64,000 bases of DNA from Mesorhizobium sp. BR1-1-16 (GTDB lineage Bacteria; Pseudomonadota; Alphaproteobacteria; Rhizobiales; Kaistiaceae): the NCBI RefSeq assembly GCF_020165495.1, contig NZ_JAIUIE010000007.1:124001-188000 (forward strand). The letters run 5' to 3'. The position numbers were made by a program, and so were the translations under genes. Positions within the stretch are counted from its first letter, which is position 1. Each line of letters starts with the position of its first letter. Of the stretch, positions 1-9,812 are shown one piece after another. The notes under the pieces were generated by a model. It saw only the letters and a list, made by a program, of their open reading frames with translations. It was not told the origin of the DNA and made no database searches.

Positions 1-50
1 GCATCGGCGTGGCGGGCATAGTGGCCGTTGACATAGGCAAAACGAGACAT
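1..50 (-). CDS. D-amino-acid aminotransferase, N-terminal fragment (cut by window edge)
   Basis: Read on the minus strand, the ATG at 48-50 opens a frame running off the left edge, MSRFAYVNGHYARHAD. This resembles the start of the PLP fold-type IV D-alanine aminotransferases, which open with a similar FAYVNG segment before the first strand. In related Hyphomicrobiales such a gene follows ntrX directly (family knowledge). The gap from the ntrX stop is 35 bp and a GGAAG stretch lies just upstream, so it may be co-transcribed with ntrYX. Only 16 codons are visible, so the assignment rests on this short match and on position. Confidence 0.6.
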   Translation of the reverse strand, partial: MSRFAYVNGHYARHAD

Positions 51-85
51 GGAAGGCTTCCGACGAAAGGGATGAAGGCGGCAGA

Positions 86-1447
86 TCAGCCGACGCCGAG
101 CGATTTCAACTTACGATGAAGCGCGGAGCGTTCCATCCCGACAAATTCGGCGGTGCGGGAGATATTGCCGCCGAAGCGGTTGACCTGCGCCGTCAGATAC
201 TCGCGCTCGAAAATCTCGCGCGCGTCACGAAGCGGCAGCGACATCAGATGCTCTCCGCCACGATTGGGCGTCGTCGGCAGCATTTCGCCGACTTCGGGGG
301 GAAGCATGTCGGCGCTGATCATCTGGGTCTCGTCGCCGCGCGCGAGGATCAGCAGCCGCTCGATATTGTTGCGAAGCTGGCGGATATTGCCCGGCCAATC
401 ATGAGCTTGCAGCACAGCGAGGGCGTCCTCGCCGACCTTGCGCACCGGCAGGCCGGTCGTGTGCGAGATCAGCTCGATGAAATGCTGCACCAGCGCCGGT
501 ACGTCGTCGCGGCGCTCGGCGAGCGCCGGCACGCGCAGCGGCACTACCGAAAGCCGGTGGAATAGATCCTCGCGGAAGCTGCCCTCCTGGATCTCGCGCT
601 CCAGATCGCGCGCCGTCGACGAGATGATGCGCACATCGACATTGACCCGCGTCGTGCCACCGACGCGCAGGAAATTCTGGTCGATCAGCACGCGCAGGAT
701 CTTGCCCTGGGTCTCCCGTGGCATGTCGGCGACTTCGTCGAGATAAAGCGTACCGCCATGCGCCTCTTCCAGCGCGCCGACCTGGCGCGGTCCGTTGGCG
801 TTTTCGGTTCCGAACAGCTCGTGCTCCATCCGCTCGGGCGTGATCGTGGCCGCATTCACCACGACGAACGGGCCCGACGCGCGATGCGAAAGATCGTGGA
901 TGGTCCGCGCTACGGTTTCCTTGCCGGCTCCCGAAGGGCCGGAGATCATGATGCGGCTATTGGTCGGTGCGACGCGGTCGATCGTCTGGCGCAGGTGGTT
1001 CATCGCGATCGACGTGCCGATCAGCATGTTGGTCGAGCCGGCGCGCTCGCGCAGTTCGCGCACCTCTCGCCGGAGCTTGGACGCTTCGAGCGCACGCTCG
1101 GCGATCAGCAACAGGCGATCGGCCTTGAACGGTTTCTCGATATAATCATAGGCGCCGCGCTTGATGGCCGACACCGCGGTCTCGATATTGCCGTGGCCGG
1201 AGATCATCACCACCGGCAGGTCGGGATGCTGCGCCTTGATCATGTCGAGCAGCGTCAACCCGTCGATCCGGCTGCCGGTCAGCCAGATATCGAGGAAGAT
1301 GAGGTTCGGCCGCCGCATGGCGATCTCGGCCAGGGCCTTGTCGGTGTCGCCGGCGGTTCGCGTGCCGTGCCCCTCGTCGTCGAGGATGCCCGAAACGAGA
1401 CCGCGGATATCGGCTTCGTCATCAATGATCAGAATGTCGGAAGGCAT
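86..1447 (-). CDS. ntrX: NtrX response regulator (AAA+ type, lacks GAFTGA)
   Basis: Response regulator of the NtrY/NtrX nitrogen and redox two-component system, cytoplasmic DNA-binding protein. An N-terminal receiver domain (about 1-120) has the acidic pocket D9/D10, phospho-acceptor D53 and K105. The AAA+ domain (about 140-365) has a Walker A GPSGAGKE at 170-177 and Walker B LYLDE at 234-238. A Fis-type helix-turn-helix closes the protein (about 425-453). The sigma-54 contact loop GAFTGA found in NtrC is absent: ELFG is followed by TENANG (214-219). Such a protein is unlikely to activate sigma-54 in the usual way and more likely binds DNA as a conventional regulator. It starts 15 bp after the ntrY stop, so it is co-transcribed with its kinase gene. 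Confidence 0.93.
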   Translation of the reverse strand: MPSDILIIDDEADIRGLVSGILDDEGHGTRTAGDTDKALAEIAMRRPNLIFLDIWLTGSRIDGLTLLDMIKAQHPDLPVVMISGHGNIETAVSAIKRGAYDYIEKPFKADRLLLIAERALEASKLRREVRELRERAGSTNMLIGTSIAMNHLRQTIDRVAPTNSRIMISGPSGAGKETVARTIHDLSHRASGPFVVVNAATITPERMEHELFGTENANGPRQVGALEEAHGGTLYLDEVADMPRETQGKILRVLIDQNFLRVGGTTRVNVDVRIISSTARDLEREIQEGSFREDLFHRLSVVPLRVPALAERRDDVPALVQHFIELISHTTGLPVRKVGEDALAVLQAHDWPGNIRQLRNNIERLLILARGDETQMISADMLPPEVGEMLPTTPNRGGEHLMSLPLRDAREIFEREYLTAQVNRFGGNISRTAEFVGMERSALHRKLKSLGVG

Positions 1448-1462
1448 GGGTTTCCGTCTTCG

Positions 1463-3745
1463 TCAGGCTTCGGGTGAAACGGGTGCCGGCAAGGCGGGCG
1501 CCGCGGGAGCGGTCGCCGTAGCGGCGGAGAGGGAGCGCGGCAGTGTGATGCGGATCATCGCGCCACGCCCGCCATGCTCGACCTCAGGCGAATCGAGCAG
1601 TTCAAGGCGGCCGTGATGTTCCTCGATCACCTTGCCGACAATGGCGAGGCCGAGGCCTGTGCCCTTTTCCCGCGTCGTCATATAGGGCTCCAGCAGGCGA
1701 TGGCGATTTTCCACCGGCAGCCCGATGCCGGTATCGATAACCTCGATGACGTTCGTGTCGTCTTCGACGCGGCCGCGAACGGTGATCTTCGGCGCAACAT
1801 TCTCCTCGGGCGGCACCGCGGAAATCGCCTCGGTCGCATTCTTCACGATGTTGGTCAGCGCCTGTGACATCAGGCGCGGATCGAAGCGACCCATCATCGG
1901 CTGATCGGGCAGATCGACCTCAAATGTGATGTCGGGATGGGCGACCTCCATCAGGAACACGGCCTCGCGGGCCGACTCGCCGATATTGCGCTCCTCGAAG
2001 GTGGGCTTCGGCATACGCGCGAAGGACGAGAATTCATCGACCATGCGGCCGATATCGCCCACCTGGCGGATGATCGTATCCGTGCATTGGTCGAAGACGT
2101 CGCGCCCCTGCCCTTCGTCGATCAGCTTGCCGAAGCGGCGCTTAAGCCGTTCGGCGGAAAGCTGGATCGGCGTCAGCGGGTTCTTGATCTCGTGCGCGAT
2201 GCGGCGCGCGATATCGGCCCAGGCGGAACTGCGCTGGGCCGCGACAAGATCGGTGATGTCGTCCAGCGTGATGACATAGCCGCGCTGTTCGGGACCCGCC
2301 TCCTCCGTGGTCACGCGCACATTGATCGTGCGATCGCGGCCCTCCCGCATCAGCGAAATCTGGTCGCGATGCTCGAGCCGATAATGATCGCCGAAGGCGG
2401 CCTCCATCGCATTCATGAGTTCGGGCGCGACTTCGACAATCGGCCGACCCACGATCGAGCCAGCATTGGCACCGAGGAACCGCATCGCGCCGCGATTGGC
2501 GATCGTGACGCTGCCGCGTGCATCCGTGCCGATGACACCGGCGCTGACACCAGCAAGCACCGCTTCGGAAAAGCGGCGCCGGGAATCGATCTGTTCGCTC
2601 GCCGCGACCAGTTCGGACCTCTGGCTGCGCAGTTCCGCGGTCATGGTGTTGAACGTCGCGCCGAGCGCGCCGAGATCACCGTCCGAGGAACGGAAAGGCA
2701 CGGTGACGTCGAGATTGCCCTGCCCGATCTCGTCGGCCGCGTCGATCAGGGTGCGGATTGGCGCGACGAGACGATTGGCGAAACCGATGCCGAGCCAGAT
2801 CGCCGAGAGCAGCAGCACGAGCGCCAAGCCAAGGTAAAGCACGGCGAAGGCGATCTGCACGCCGAGGCGCGTCGCGGCCAGATTCTTGTATTCATCGACG
2901 CTGGCGCTCGTCTGCGCGATATAGCGGATGACCTTCGGATCGATGTCGCGGGCGATATAGAGAAACACATCCTTGTAGTTCTCGAGCTTCACCACGGCGC
3001 CGACGACATTGGTCGCGCCCGGCGAGATCAGCACGGGTTCGGCCCCGCTCTGCTTCGCGCGATTGACCGCGTCGAGCGGCGGCGGCGGAAAATTGCTCGA
3101 GAACTGGAATTCAGCCTGCGCGATCATCGAGCCATCGGGCTTGACGAGATACACGCCTGGGATGCCGCGCAGCGCCGCGATCGAATTCATGAAGTTCTGG
3201 AACTGATCGGGATCGCGGGTCAAAAGCGTCTGCGCCCGCTCGAAATCACCCTTGAGGCCGAGAATATCGACCTTGAGCGTCCGCGCATGCTCTTCGGCAT
3301 AGGCCTGCGCGATCGACAGCGAGGTGTCGACGATGGCGCGCGTCCGCTCCGAGAACCAGTGATCAAGCCCACGATTGAGCGTGATGCTGGCAATGATCGC
3401 CATCAGGATCGCCGGAACGACCGCAACGATGCTGAACAGCGCCACAATGCGTATATGGAGGCGCGCCGCCGCCCTGCCCCGACGGCGGGCCCGGATCAGC
3501 ATCGCCACCTCGACGGCGGTCTCCGCCACCAGCAGGAAGGTCAGGAAGCCGTTGATGGCGAGCGCCCAGAACACCACCGAGTCGGTCGGCTGAATCGGCG
3601 TCAGCCCCATCAGCACGAAGAAGGTGGTGCAGGCGCTGGTGAGTGCCAGGACGACCGTGACATAGCCGGCGCCACGCATCGTCATGCGGCGACGGCTCGG
3701 CCGCTCCACGCGTGACGTCATCGGGATTTCTGCGGTCGCGCTCAC
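1463..3745 (-). CDS. ntrY: NtrY sensor histidine kinase
   Basis: Membrane sensor kinase that phosphorylates NtrX. Three hydrophobic segments lie near the N-terminus (about 25-48, 57-84 and 97-122), followed by an extracytoplasmic sensor region (about 123-295), a further membrane helix (about 297-323), a HAMP domain (about 325-380), a PAS domain (about 390-500), a HisKA domain with the H-box [12 protein letters not shown] (H518), and a HATPase domain with NIVKNATEAI and GTGLGLAI. The length (760) is typical for NtrY. The listed start is a GTG with no clear ribosome site. An ATG eight codons later (start base 3721) is an equal alternative. It is separated from ntrC by 121 bp, room for its own promoter. 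Confidence 0.93.
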   Translation of the reverse strand: MSATAEIPMTSRVERPSRRRMTMRGAGYVTVVLALTSACTTFFVLMGLTPIQPTDSVVFWALAINGFLTFLLVAETAVEVAMLIRARRRGRAAARLHIRIVALFSIVAVVPAILMAIIASITLNRGLDHWFSERTRAIVDTSLSIAQAYAEEHARTLKVDILGLKGDFERAQTLLTRDPDQFQNFMNSIAALRGIPGVYLVKPDGSMIAQAEFQFSSNFPPPPLDAVNRAKQSGAEPVLISPGATNVVGAVVKLENYKDVFLYIARDIDPKVIRYIAQTSASVDEYKNLAATRLGVQIAFAVLYLGLALVLLLSAIWLGIGFANRLVAPIRTLIDAADEIGQGNLDVTVPFRSSDGDLGALGATFNTMTAELRSQRSELVAASEQIDSRRRFSEAVLAGVSAGVIGTDARGSVTIANRGAMRFLGANAGSIVGRPIVEVAPELMNAMEAAFGDHYRLEHRDQISLMREGRDRTINVRVTTEEAGPEQRGYVITLDDITDLVAAQRSSAWADIARRIAHEIKNPLTPIQLSAERLKRRFGKLIDEGQGRDVFDQCTDTIIRQVGDIGRMVDEFSSFARMPKPTFEERNIGESAREAVFLMEVAHPDITFEVDLPDQPMMGRFDPRLMSQALTNIVKNATEAISAVPPEENVAPKITVRGRVEDDTNVIEVIDTGIGLPVENRHRLLEPYMTTREKGTGLGLAIVGKVIEEHHGRLELLDSPEVEHGGRGAMIRITLPRSLSAATATAPAAPALPAPVSPEA

Positions 3746-3866
3746 GAAGGTGACCGCGCTGCAAAGGGAATCCGGCTAAGGATGTTGTGTCCGATTCGTG
3801 ACATGCACCGGACACTGAGACCGAATTGCAACAGCATTGTGGCGAAGCGGCAACAGCCGCTTCTGC

Positions 3867-5318
3867 CTAGCGGGACGAGCGAATTACCTGGACGTCCAGA
3901 TCGCGGATCTTCTTCCGCAGCGTGTTGCGATTGACGCCCAGCAGCTCGGCCGCCTTGATCTGGTTGCCGCGCGTCGCGGCCAGCGCCGTCGAGATGAGCG
4001 GATATTCCACTTCGCGCAGGATGCGGTGATAAAGGCCGGGGGGCGGGAGATTGTCGCCAAAGCCCTGGAAATAGGCCGAGAGGTGGCGCTCCATCGAACC
4101 CGACAGCGTGTCCTCCATCGCCGTTTCGGGCGCCTGCAGGCTGATGACCGGCTGGTCGAGCTCGGTCTCGATGATGTTCTCGGTGATCGTGTCCTGCGGA
4201 TAAAGCGCAGCGAGACGGCGGATCAGGTTCTCGAGTTCGCGCACATTGCCGGGCCAGCGATAGCGCTTCAGTCGCTCGACGGCCGCCGGCTCGATCTGCT
4301 TATGCGGCAATCCTTCCTTTTCGACGAGCGCGAAGAAGTGGCGCACGAGATCGGGAATGTCCTCGGATCGCTCGCGGAGACCCGGCAGGCGAATCGGCAC
4401 GACGTTGAGGCGGAAGAACAGGTCCTCGCGGAACATCCCCTGATTGATCAGGATGCGGAGATCCTTGTTGGTGGCGGCGATGATGCGGACGTCGGTCTTG
4501 ATCGGGGTGCGCCCGCCAACCGTCGTGTATTCGCCTTGCTGCAACACGCGCAGGAGCCGCGTCTGCGCCTCCATCGGCATGTCGCCGATTTCGTCCAGGA
4601 AGAGCGTGCCACCCTCCGCCTGTTCGAAGCGACCGGCCGAACGCGCCTGCGCGCCGGTAAACGCGCCCTTCTCATGACCGAACAGCTCGCTTTCGATCAG
4701 ATCGCGCGGGATAGCGGCCATGTTGATGGCGACGAAAGGCCCCGTGCGTCGCTTGCCATAGTCATGCAGCGCCCGCGCAACGAGTTCCTTGCCAGTGCCG
4801 GATTCGCCTGAAATCATCACCGTCAGGTCGGTCTGCATCAGGCGCGCCAGGACGCGATAGATGTCCTGCATGGCCGGCGAGCGGCCGACCAGCGGGATGT
4901 TCTCGCTGCCCTCGTCGACCCTTTGGTCCTGGCGCCGCTGCTTGGGCTCGGAAAGGGCCCGGCCGACGATCGAGATCAGTTCCTTGAGATCGAACGGCTT
5001 CGGCAGATATTCATAGGCGCCCTTTTCCGAGGCGCGGATGGCCGTCATGAACGTGTTCTGTGCGCTCATGACGATGACCGGTAGCTCCGGCCGCGCGCGC
5101 TTGATGCGCGGCAAAAGGTCGAAGGCGTTTTCGTCCGGCATGATGACGTCGGTGATGACGAGGTCGCCCTCGCCCTGGCTGACCCAGCGCCAAAGCGTTG
5201 CCGCGTTCGATGTCAGGCGCACCTCATAGCCGGCGCGCGAAAGCGCCTGATTGAGGACCGTACGAATCGCCGCATCGTCGTCGGCTACGAGAATGTTGCC
5301 GATCGGCATCTCAGTCAT
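3867..5318 (-). CDS. ntrC: NtrC nitrogen regulator, sigma-54 activator
   Basis: Nitrogen regulation response regulator (NRI/GlnG), partner of NtrB. It has a receiver domain with D57 as the phosphorylation site, an AAA+ domain with Walker A GESGTGKE (171-178), an intact GAFTGA loop (218-223) and Walker B TLFLDE, then a C-terminal Fis-type helix-turn-helix (about 445-475). All features needed to drive sigma-54 RNA polymerase are present, in contrast to NtrX next door. The start overlaps the end of ntrB by 8 bp, indicating translational coupling. An ATG three codons downstream (M4) is a possible alternative start. It acts on glutamine synthetase and ammonium-uptake type promoters in the family. 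Confidence 0.95.
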   Translation of the reverse strand: MTEMPIGNILVADDDAAIRTVLNQALSRAGYEVRLTSNAATLWRWVSQGEGDLVITDVIMPDENAFDLLPRIKRARPELPVIVMSAQNTFMTAIRASEKGAYEYLPKPFDLKELISIVGRALSEPKQRRQDQRVDEGSENIPLVGRSPAMQDIYRVLARLMQTDLTVMISGESGTGKELVARALHDYGKRRTGPFVAINMAAIPRDLIESELFGHEKGAFTGAQARSAGRFEQAEGGTLFLDEIGDMPMEAQTRLLRVLQQGEYTTVGGRTPIKTDVRIIAATNKDLRILINQGMFREDLFFRLNVVPIRLPGLRERSEDIPDLVRHFFALVEKEGLPHKQIEPAAVERLKRYRWPGNVRELENLIRRLAALYPQDTITENIIETELDQPVISLQAPETAMEDTLSGSMERHLSAYFQGFGDNLPPPGLYHRILREVEYPLISTALAATRGNQIKAAELLGVNRNTLRKKIRDLDVQVIRSSR

Positions 5319-6441
5319 CCTTGTCTGGAGGCATGGCGCCGGGGAAGGCCGGCATCAGCACACGGAAAATGGTCCGGCTCTGCTGCGATTCGCATTCGAT
5401 CACGCCGCCATGGTCGCCGATGATCTTGGCAACGAGCGCAAGGCCAAGCCCCGTACCATTGGTCTTGGTGGTCACGAACGGATCGAACAGATGCGGCAGG
5501 ATCTCGGCCGGCACGCCGCCGCCATTGTCGCGGACGGCGAATTCGAGCGGCAACGTGACACGGTTGGCGGAACCGGGAACGGAAAGGCGGATGCCCGGCC
5601 GGAAAGCGGTCGTCAGCATGATCTCCCCGTCGGCATCGTCGCCGATCGCCTCCGCGGCGTTCTTGACGAGGTTCAGGAAAACCTGGATGAGCTGGTCGCG
5701 ATTGGCATAGACGGGCGGAAGCGACGGATCATATTCCTCGACGATGCGGATGTGGCGCGCAAAGCCCGACTGCGCCAGCCGCTTCACATGTTCGAGCACG
5801 ACGTGAATGTTGACCGGATCACGCTCGATCGGCCGCTCGTCGGAGAACACCTCCATCCGGTCGACCAGCTTGACGATGCGGTCGGCCTCATCGGTGATGA
5901 GCCGCGTCAGCGCCCGGTCATTATCGTCGACGGACGATTCGAGCAGCTGTGCCGCGCCGCGAATGCCCGAAAGCGGGTTCTTGATCTCATGCGCCAGCAT
6001 GGCGGCAAGCCCGGTCACCGAGCGCGCTGCGCCGCGATGCGTCAGCTGGCGGTCGATCTTCTCCGCCATGGTTCGCTCCTGCAGCATCACCACGACATGC
6101 TGCGGCTGCTCGAAGATCGGCGAGGCATAGATGTCGACGATGCGCTCGCTGCCATTTCGCGGCGTGCCGACATCGACGCGATATTCGTTCACCGCGGCCC
6201 CGCGCATGCGCACCTGATCGATGAGGGCCAGCAGCGGACTGCCGAAGGGCACGAAATTGGCCATCGGCTGGCGTCGCAGCATCGCGACGGACACCTGGAA
6301 GAAGTCCTGCGCGGCGCCATTGGCTTCGGTGACATGGCCTTCCGGGTCGATCAGCAAGACAGGATGCGGCAGTGCGTCGAGCAGCAGCGCGGCGGCATTG
6401 TCCACCTGCTTGCGGAGGCGTGTCTCTGGGGGCGGGGTCAT
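5311..6441 (-). CDS. ntrB: NtrB nitrogen sensor kinase/phosphatase
   Basis: Cytoplasmic histidine kinase that phosphorylates or dephosphorylates NtrC in response to PII (GlnB). There are no membrane segments. A PAS domain (about 15-125) is followed by HisKA with the H-box [14 protein letters not shown] (H151) and a HATPase domain with [10 protein letters not shown] (N-box) and GTGLGLAL (G2-box). Length 376 matches the family. The start overlaps the dusB stop by 4 bp (ATGA) and its end overlaps ntrC, so dusB-ntrB-ntrC form one coupled operon, the classic nifR3-ntrB-ntrC arrangement of alphaproteobacteria. Confidence 0.95.
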   Translation of the reverse strand: MTPPPETRLRKQVDNAAALLLDALPHPVLLIDPEGHVTEANGAAQDFFQVSVAMLRRQPMANFVPFGSPLLALIDQVRMRGAAVNEYRVDVGTPRNGSERIVDIYASPIFEQPQHVVVMLQERTMAEKIDRQLTHRGAARSVTGLAAMLAHEIKNPLSGIRGAAQLLESSVDDNDRALTRLITDEADRIVKLVDRMEVFSDERPIERDPVNIHVVLEHVKRLAQSGFARHIRIVEEYDPSLPPVYANRDQLIQVFLNLVKNAAEAIGDDADGEIMLTTAFRPGIRLSVPGSANRVTLPLEFAVRDNGGGVPAEILPHLFDPFVTTKTNGTGLGLALVAKIIGDHGGVIECESQQSRTIFRVLMPAFPGAMPPDKDD

Positions 6442-7466
6442 GCGGCTCTCCGCGCGGGAGCGCCCGAAAGATGCGAGCGGATGAGCGCGACGACATGCGC
6501 GGGATGGTTTTCCGTCATGATGGCTTGGCGGATCGCCGGATCGACCGCGTTGGCGCCCAGCGCCTCGATGGTCCAGCCAAGATGCTTGCGCGCGTTACGG
6601 ACACCCATGATCGGGCCGTAGACCATCAGCATTTCCTCATATTGCGCCACCAGGAGATCGACCAGGGCGTCGCCCGCAGGCGCAGCCGGCATCACGCCAT
6701 CGCGGCAATAGGCGGCAATCGCGCCGGGCAGCCACGGCTGGCCATAAGCGCCGCGGCCGATCATGATGCCATCGGCGCCAGAAAGCCGAAGCGCCGTCTC
6801 GGCTTCGGCGATGGTGCGGATGTCGCCATTAGCGATGAGCGGGATCGACACCGCTTGCTTGACCGCGGCAATGGCCGCCCAGTCCGCCGCCCCCTTGTAG
6901 AACTGGCAGCGCGTACGACCGTGGACGGTCACCATGGCGATGCCGGCCGCCTCGGCGCGACGGGCGAGCTCCGGCGCGTTGATCGTCCGCTCATCCCAGC
7001 CGAGCCGCATCTTCAGCGTCACAGGGACCTGGCTCGCCGCAACGGTCGCCTCAATCAGCGTCAGCGCGTGATCGAGATCGCGCATCAGCGCCGAGCCGGA
7101 ATAGCCCGTGGTTACGCGCTTCGCCGGGCAACCCATATTGATGTCGATGATATCGGCGCCGGCATCGGCGGCCGCCCGAGCGCCCTCCGCCATCCAGTGT
7201 GGCTCGCGGCCGGCAAGCTGGACGACATGCAAGGCATTGCCAGTCGCTTCAGCGCGCAGCACCGATTCGGGGTTGCCGCCGGCAAGCTCCTCGCTGGCCA
7301 CCATTTCCGATACGACGAGACCGGCGCCATGCGCCGCAACGACGCGCCGGAACGGCCGATCTGATACGCCCGACATCGGCGCGAGCAGCACGCGATTGGC
7401 GATTTGGACGCCGCCAATCGCCATCGGATCGGCCAGCCGCCGCAAACAGGTTGAGATATCAATCAA
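6438..7466 (-). CDS. dusB: tRNA-dihydrouridine synthase DusB (NifR3)
   Basis: Flavin-dependent enzyme reducing uridine to dihydrouridine in the D-loop of tRNA. The TIM-barrel FMN-binding segment [14 protein letters not shown] lies at 27-40, the catalytic cysteine is C113 in INMGCPAK, and the phosphate-binding end of the barrel is [15 protein letters not shown]. Length 342 is normal. It is the first gene of the dusB-ntrB-ntrC operon; historically called nifR3 because of this linkage. A 170-bp divergent intergenic region separates it from ispDF and should hold both promoters. Confidence 0.95.
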   Translation of the reverse strand: MIDISTCLRRLADPMAIGGVQIANRVLLAPMSGVSDRPFRRVVAAHGAGLVVSEMVASEELAGGNPESVLRAEATGNALHVVQLAGREPHWMAEGARAAADAGADIIDINMGCPAKRVTTGYSGSALMRDLDHALTLIEATVAASQVPVTLKMRLGWDERTINAPELARRAEAAGIAMVTVHGRTRCQFYKGAADWAAIAAVKQAVSIPLIANGDIRTIAEAETALRLSGADGIMIGRGAYGQPWLPGAIAAYCRDGVMPAAPAGDALVDLLVAQYEEMLMVYGPIMGVRNARKHLGWTIEALGANAVDPAIRQAIMTENHPAHVVALIRSHLSGAPARRAA

Positions 7467-7636
7467 TTGACTACCGAATAGGCACCACGCCCGTTGCCCA
7501 CATATTAGTCAGGGATTGAGCCGCGGCAAGAGACTTGTTGCGTGGCACGAGGAAATCTCCGATCCATGCCGCAAAGCCCCCAAAAAGAGCCGGCGGAAAA
7601 CCGTTCCATCGGCTCGCTGTGTCCGGACTATGTGCC

Positions 7637-8845
7637 ATGCCGCCTGCCCCCAACCAACCGCAGATCGTCGCGCTGATCGTCGCGGCCGGGCGCGGTGTTC
7701 GCGCTGGCGGCGGTCTGCCGAAGCAATACCGGTCAATCGGCGGCAAGGCGATCCTCGCGCGCACAGCCCGCCTGTTTCTCGATCATCCCCGCGTCAGCGC
7801 CGTCGCTGTAGTCATCCATCCTGATGATGCGTCTTTGTATGAACAGGCCATGCAGACCGAAGCCGGGCTGCTTTCGCCGGTCATGGGGGGCATAACGCGA
7901 CAGGCTTCCGTGCTGAACGGCCTCGCGGCGCTGGCGAAGCTCGAGCCCGAAGCCATTCTCATCCACGACGCGGTCCGGCCCTTTGCCTCGTCCGCCCTCA
8001 TCGCTCGCGTGATCGATGCACTCGAAACCCATGACGCGGTGCTGGCTGCCTCGCCAGTCACCGATACGCTGAAACGGGCTGATGCCGAGGGATTCGTTGG
8101 CGACACCGTGCGGCGCGACGGCCTCTTCGCAGCCGAAACGCCGCAAGGCTTCCGCTTCGCGTCAATTCTGGACGCCCACCGCCGGGCCGCCGCAGCAGGC
8201 GTCGAGGCGACCGACGATGCGGCCCTGGCGGAATGGGCGGACATCCCGGTGAAGCTCGTGACGGGCGCACGCACCAACATCAAGCTGACCAGCCCGGAGG
8301 ATATCGAGATGGCCGATGCGCGGCTGACGGCCGAGGCGTTGTTGCTGCATGGCGAAACCCGGGTCGGCACCGGCTATGACGTGCACCCGTTCACGGACGG
8401 CGATGGTGTCTGGCTCGGCGGCATCAAGATCCCGTATCATCAGACCCTTGCCGGTCATTCCGATGCCGATGTCGCGTTGCATGCACTGACCGACGCTCTG
8501 CTTGGCGCCCTCGCCGATGGCGATATCGGCTCGCATTTTCCGCCCTCCGATCCGCAATGGCGTGGCGCCTCCTCTGATCGTTTCCTGGCCCATGCCGTCG
8601 AGCGCGTCCGCCAGCGTGGCGGCACCGTCGTGCATCTCGATCTCGCCATCGTCGCCGAGGCTCCGAAGATCGGCCCGCACCGCGACGCCATGCGCGCCCG
8701 CATCGCCGAAATTGCCGTCGTCTCGATCGACCGCGTCGGAGTCAAGGCAACGACCAACGAGAAGCTCGGCTTTGTCGGCCGCGGCGAGGGTATCGCTGCG
8801 ATCGCCACCGCCACGATCCGCCTGCCCTTCGAGGCCCCGCGATGA
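7637..8845 (+). CDS. ispDF: Bifunctional MEP-pathway enzyme IspDF
   Basis: Fusion of 2-C-methyl-D-erythritol 4-phosphate cytidylyltransferase (IspD) and MECDP synthase (IspF), steps 3 and 5 of non-mevalonate isoprenoid synthesis. The IspD half (about 1-235) opens with the nucleotide-binding ALIVAAGRG and has LPKQY and HDAVRP. The IspF half (about 244-402) starts RVGTGYDVH with the zinc ligands D and H, followed by LAGHSDADV and the FVGRGEGI end. I chose the ATG at 7637 because it places the first IspD strand at residue 10; the same frame stays open further upstream but encodes no recognisable sequence. The stop overlaps the next gene by 4 bp. Confidence 0.94.
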   Translation: MPPAPNQPQIVALIVAAGRGVRAGGGLPKQYRSIGGKAILARTARLFLDHPRVSAVAVVIHPDDASLYEQAMQTEAGLLSPVMGGITRQASVLNGLAALAKLEPEAILIHDAVRPFASSALIARVIDALETHDAVLAASPVTDTLKRADAEGFVGDTVRRDGLFAAETPQGFRFASILDAHRRAAAAGVEATDDAALAEWADIPVKLVTGARTNIKLTSPEDIEMADARLTAEALLLHGETRVGTGYDVHPFTDGDGVWLGGIKIPYHQTLAGHSDADVALHALTDALLGALADGDIGSHFPPSDPQWRGASSDRFLAHAVERVRQRGGTVVHLDLAIVAEAPKIGPHRDAMRARIAEIAVVSIDRVGVKATTNEKLGFVGRGEGIAAIATATIRLPFEAPR

Positions 8846-9339
8846 CCGATCTCATCCCGCTCCTGCCCGCCGCAAGCGAGTTGATCCGTCTCTGCACGGA
8901 AAAAGGCCTCAAGATCGCCACCGCAGAATCCTGTACCGGCGGACTGATCGCTGGCACGCTCACCGAGATAGCCGGCTCATCCGCCGTCGTCGATCGAGGC
9001 TTCGTCACCTATTCGAATGCCGCCAAGTCCGCGATGATCGGTGTTCCCTCGGCCCTGATCGAGCGCGTCGGCGCAGTCAGCCGCGAAGTGGCGCTGGCTA
9101 TGGTTGTCGGCGCTTTGGCGAAATCCGACGCTGACCTGGCCGTCGCGGTCACCGGCATCGCCGGTCCCGGCGGCGGCTCGGCGGAAAAGCCAGTCGGCCT
9201 CGTTCATTTCGCTGCCATGCGCCGCGGCGGCCAGGCCGTCCATGAGGCGCATGTCTTCGAAGGCCGCGACCGCTCCGGCGTTCGCCTCGATACCGTCGCC
9301 AAGGCGCTGACCATGCTGCGGGAATTGGCCGAGGGCTGA
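8842..9339 (+). CDS. pncC: Nicotinamide-nucleotide amidohydrolase (CinA C-terminal domain, PncC-like)
   Basis: Stand-alone CinA C-terminal domain protein of 165 residues, in the family that deamidates nicotinamide mononucleotide in pyridine nucleotide salvage. Family signatures are AESCTGGLIAGTLTEI near 30-45, carrying the nucleophilic serine, and VTGIAGPGGGSAEKPVG near 105-121. The N-terminal MoeA-like CinA domain is absent, as in the short PncC forms. The ATG overlaps the ispDF stop (ATGA), so the two are translationally coupled. The gene converges on the RatA-like gene with only 7 bp between the stops. Confidence 0.9.
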   Translation: MTDLIPLLPAASELIRLCTEKGLKIATAESCTGGLIAGTLTEIAGSSAVVDRGFVTYSNAAKSAMIGVPSALIERVGAVSREVALAMVVGALAKSDADLAVAVTGIAGPGGGSAEKPVGLVHFAAMRRGGQAVHEAHVFEGRDRSGVRLDTVAKALTMLRELAEG

Positions 9340-9346
9340 CCGCCCA

Positions 9347-9805
9347 TCAGGCTCCCGCCTTGCCATAGACGGCGTCGGCGCGCTTCTCGAACGCGTCGGC
9401 GAATTTGCGGAAGGCCTTGTCAAACACCGTTCCCATCAGCATCGACAGCGTCCGCGAGCGGAATTCGTAATCGATCGAGAAGCGGATCTTGCAATGCCCG
9501 TCATCGATCGGCGTGAAGGTCCAGATATTTTCCAGATGCTTGAACGGGCCATCAAGATAATCGGCCCGGATCGTCTGGGCTGCCTCGTCGAGCACGACCT
9601 TGGTGGTGAAGGTCTCACGGACGATCTTGTAGGCGACCGTCATGTCGGCGATCAGCACGTCGCGCGTCCCGGAGGATTGCCGCCCGCGCACGGTCAGCTT
9701 TTCGCATAGCGGGACGAACTCGGGATATTTGTCGACATCGGAGACGAGCGCAAACATCGCCTCGGCTGAATGGGCGACGGTCCGCTCGGTGTCGAAATGG
9801 GGCAT
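9347..9805 (-). CDS. RatA / Coq10-type START-domain protein
   Basis: A 152-residue polyketide-cyclase/START-fold protein of the RatA (Coq10, SRPBCC) family. The opening MPHFDTERTVAHSAEAMFAL, the segment VSDVDKYPEFVPLCEKL and the central strand pattern through FKHLENIWTF are characteristic. Family members are annotated either as ribosome-association toxin RatA or as ubiquinone-binding Coq10 homologues. In alphaproteobacteria the Coq10-like quinone chaperone role seems at least as likely (inference). The ATG at 9805 fits the family N-terminus; the frame upstream of it overlaps lipA and lacks homology. It lies 7 bp after lipA in the same direction, so it is probably co-transcribed. Confidence 0.88.
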   Translation of the reverse strand: MPHFDTERTVAHSAEAMFALVSDVDKYPEFVPLCEKLTVRGRQSSGTRDVLIADMTVAYKIVRETFTTKVVLDEAAQTIRADYLDGPFKHLENIWTFTPIDDGHCKIRFSIDYEFRSRTLSMLMGTVFDKAFRKFADAFEKRADAVYGKAGA

Positions 9806-9812
9806 CCTCGTC

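Noticed and set aside
1937-3715. 592-codon open frame on the plus strand opposite ntrY
   Set aside because: It is antisense to a complete NtrY with clear domains. Its translation is rich in Arg, Asp and His without any family pattern, as expected for the complement of high-GC coding DNA.
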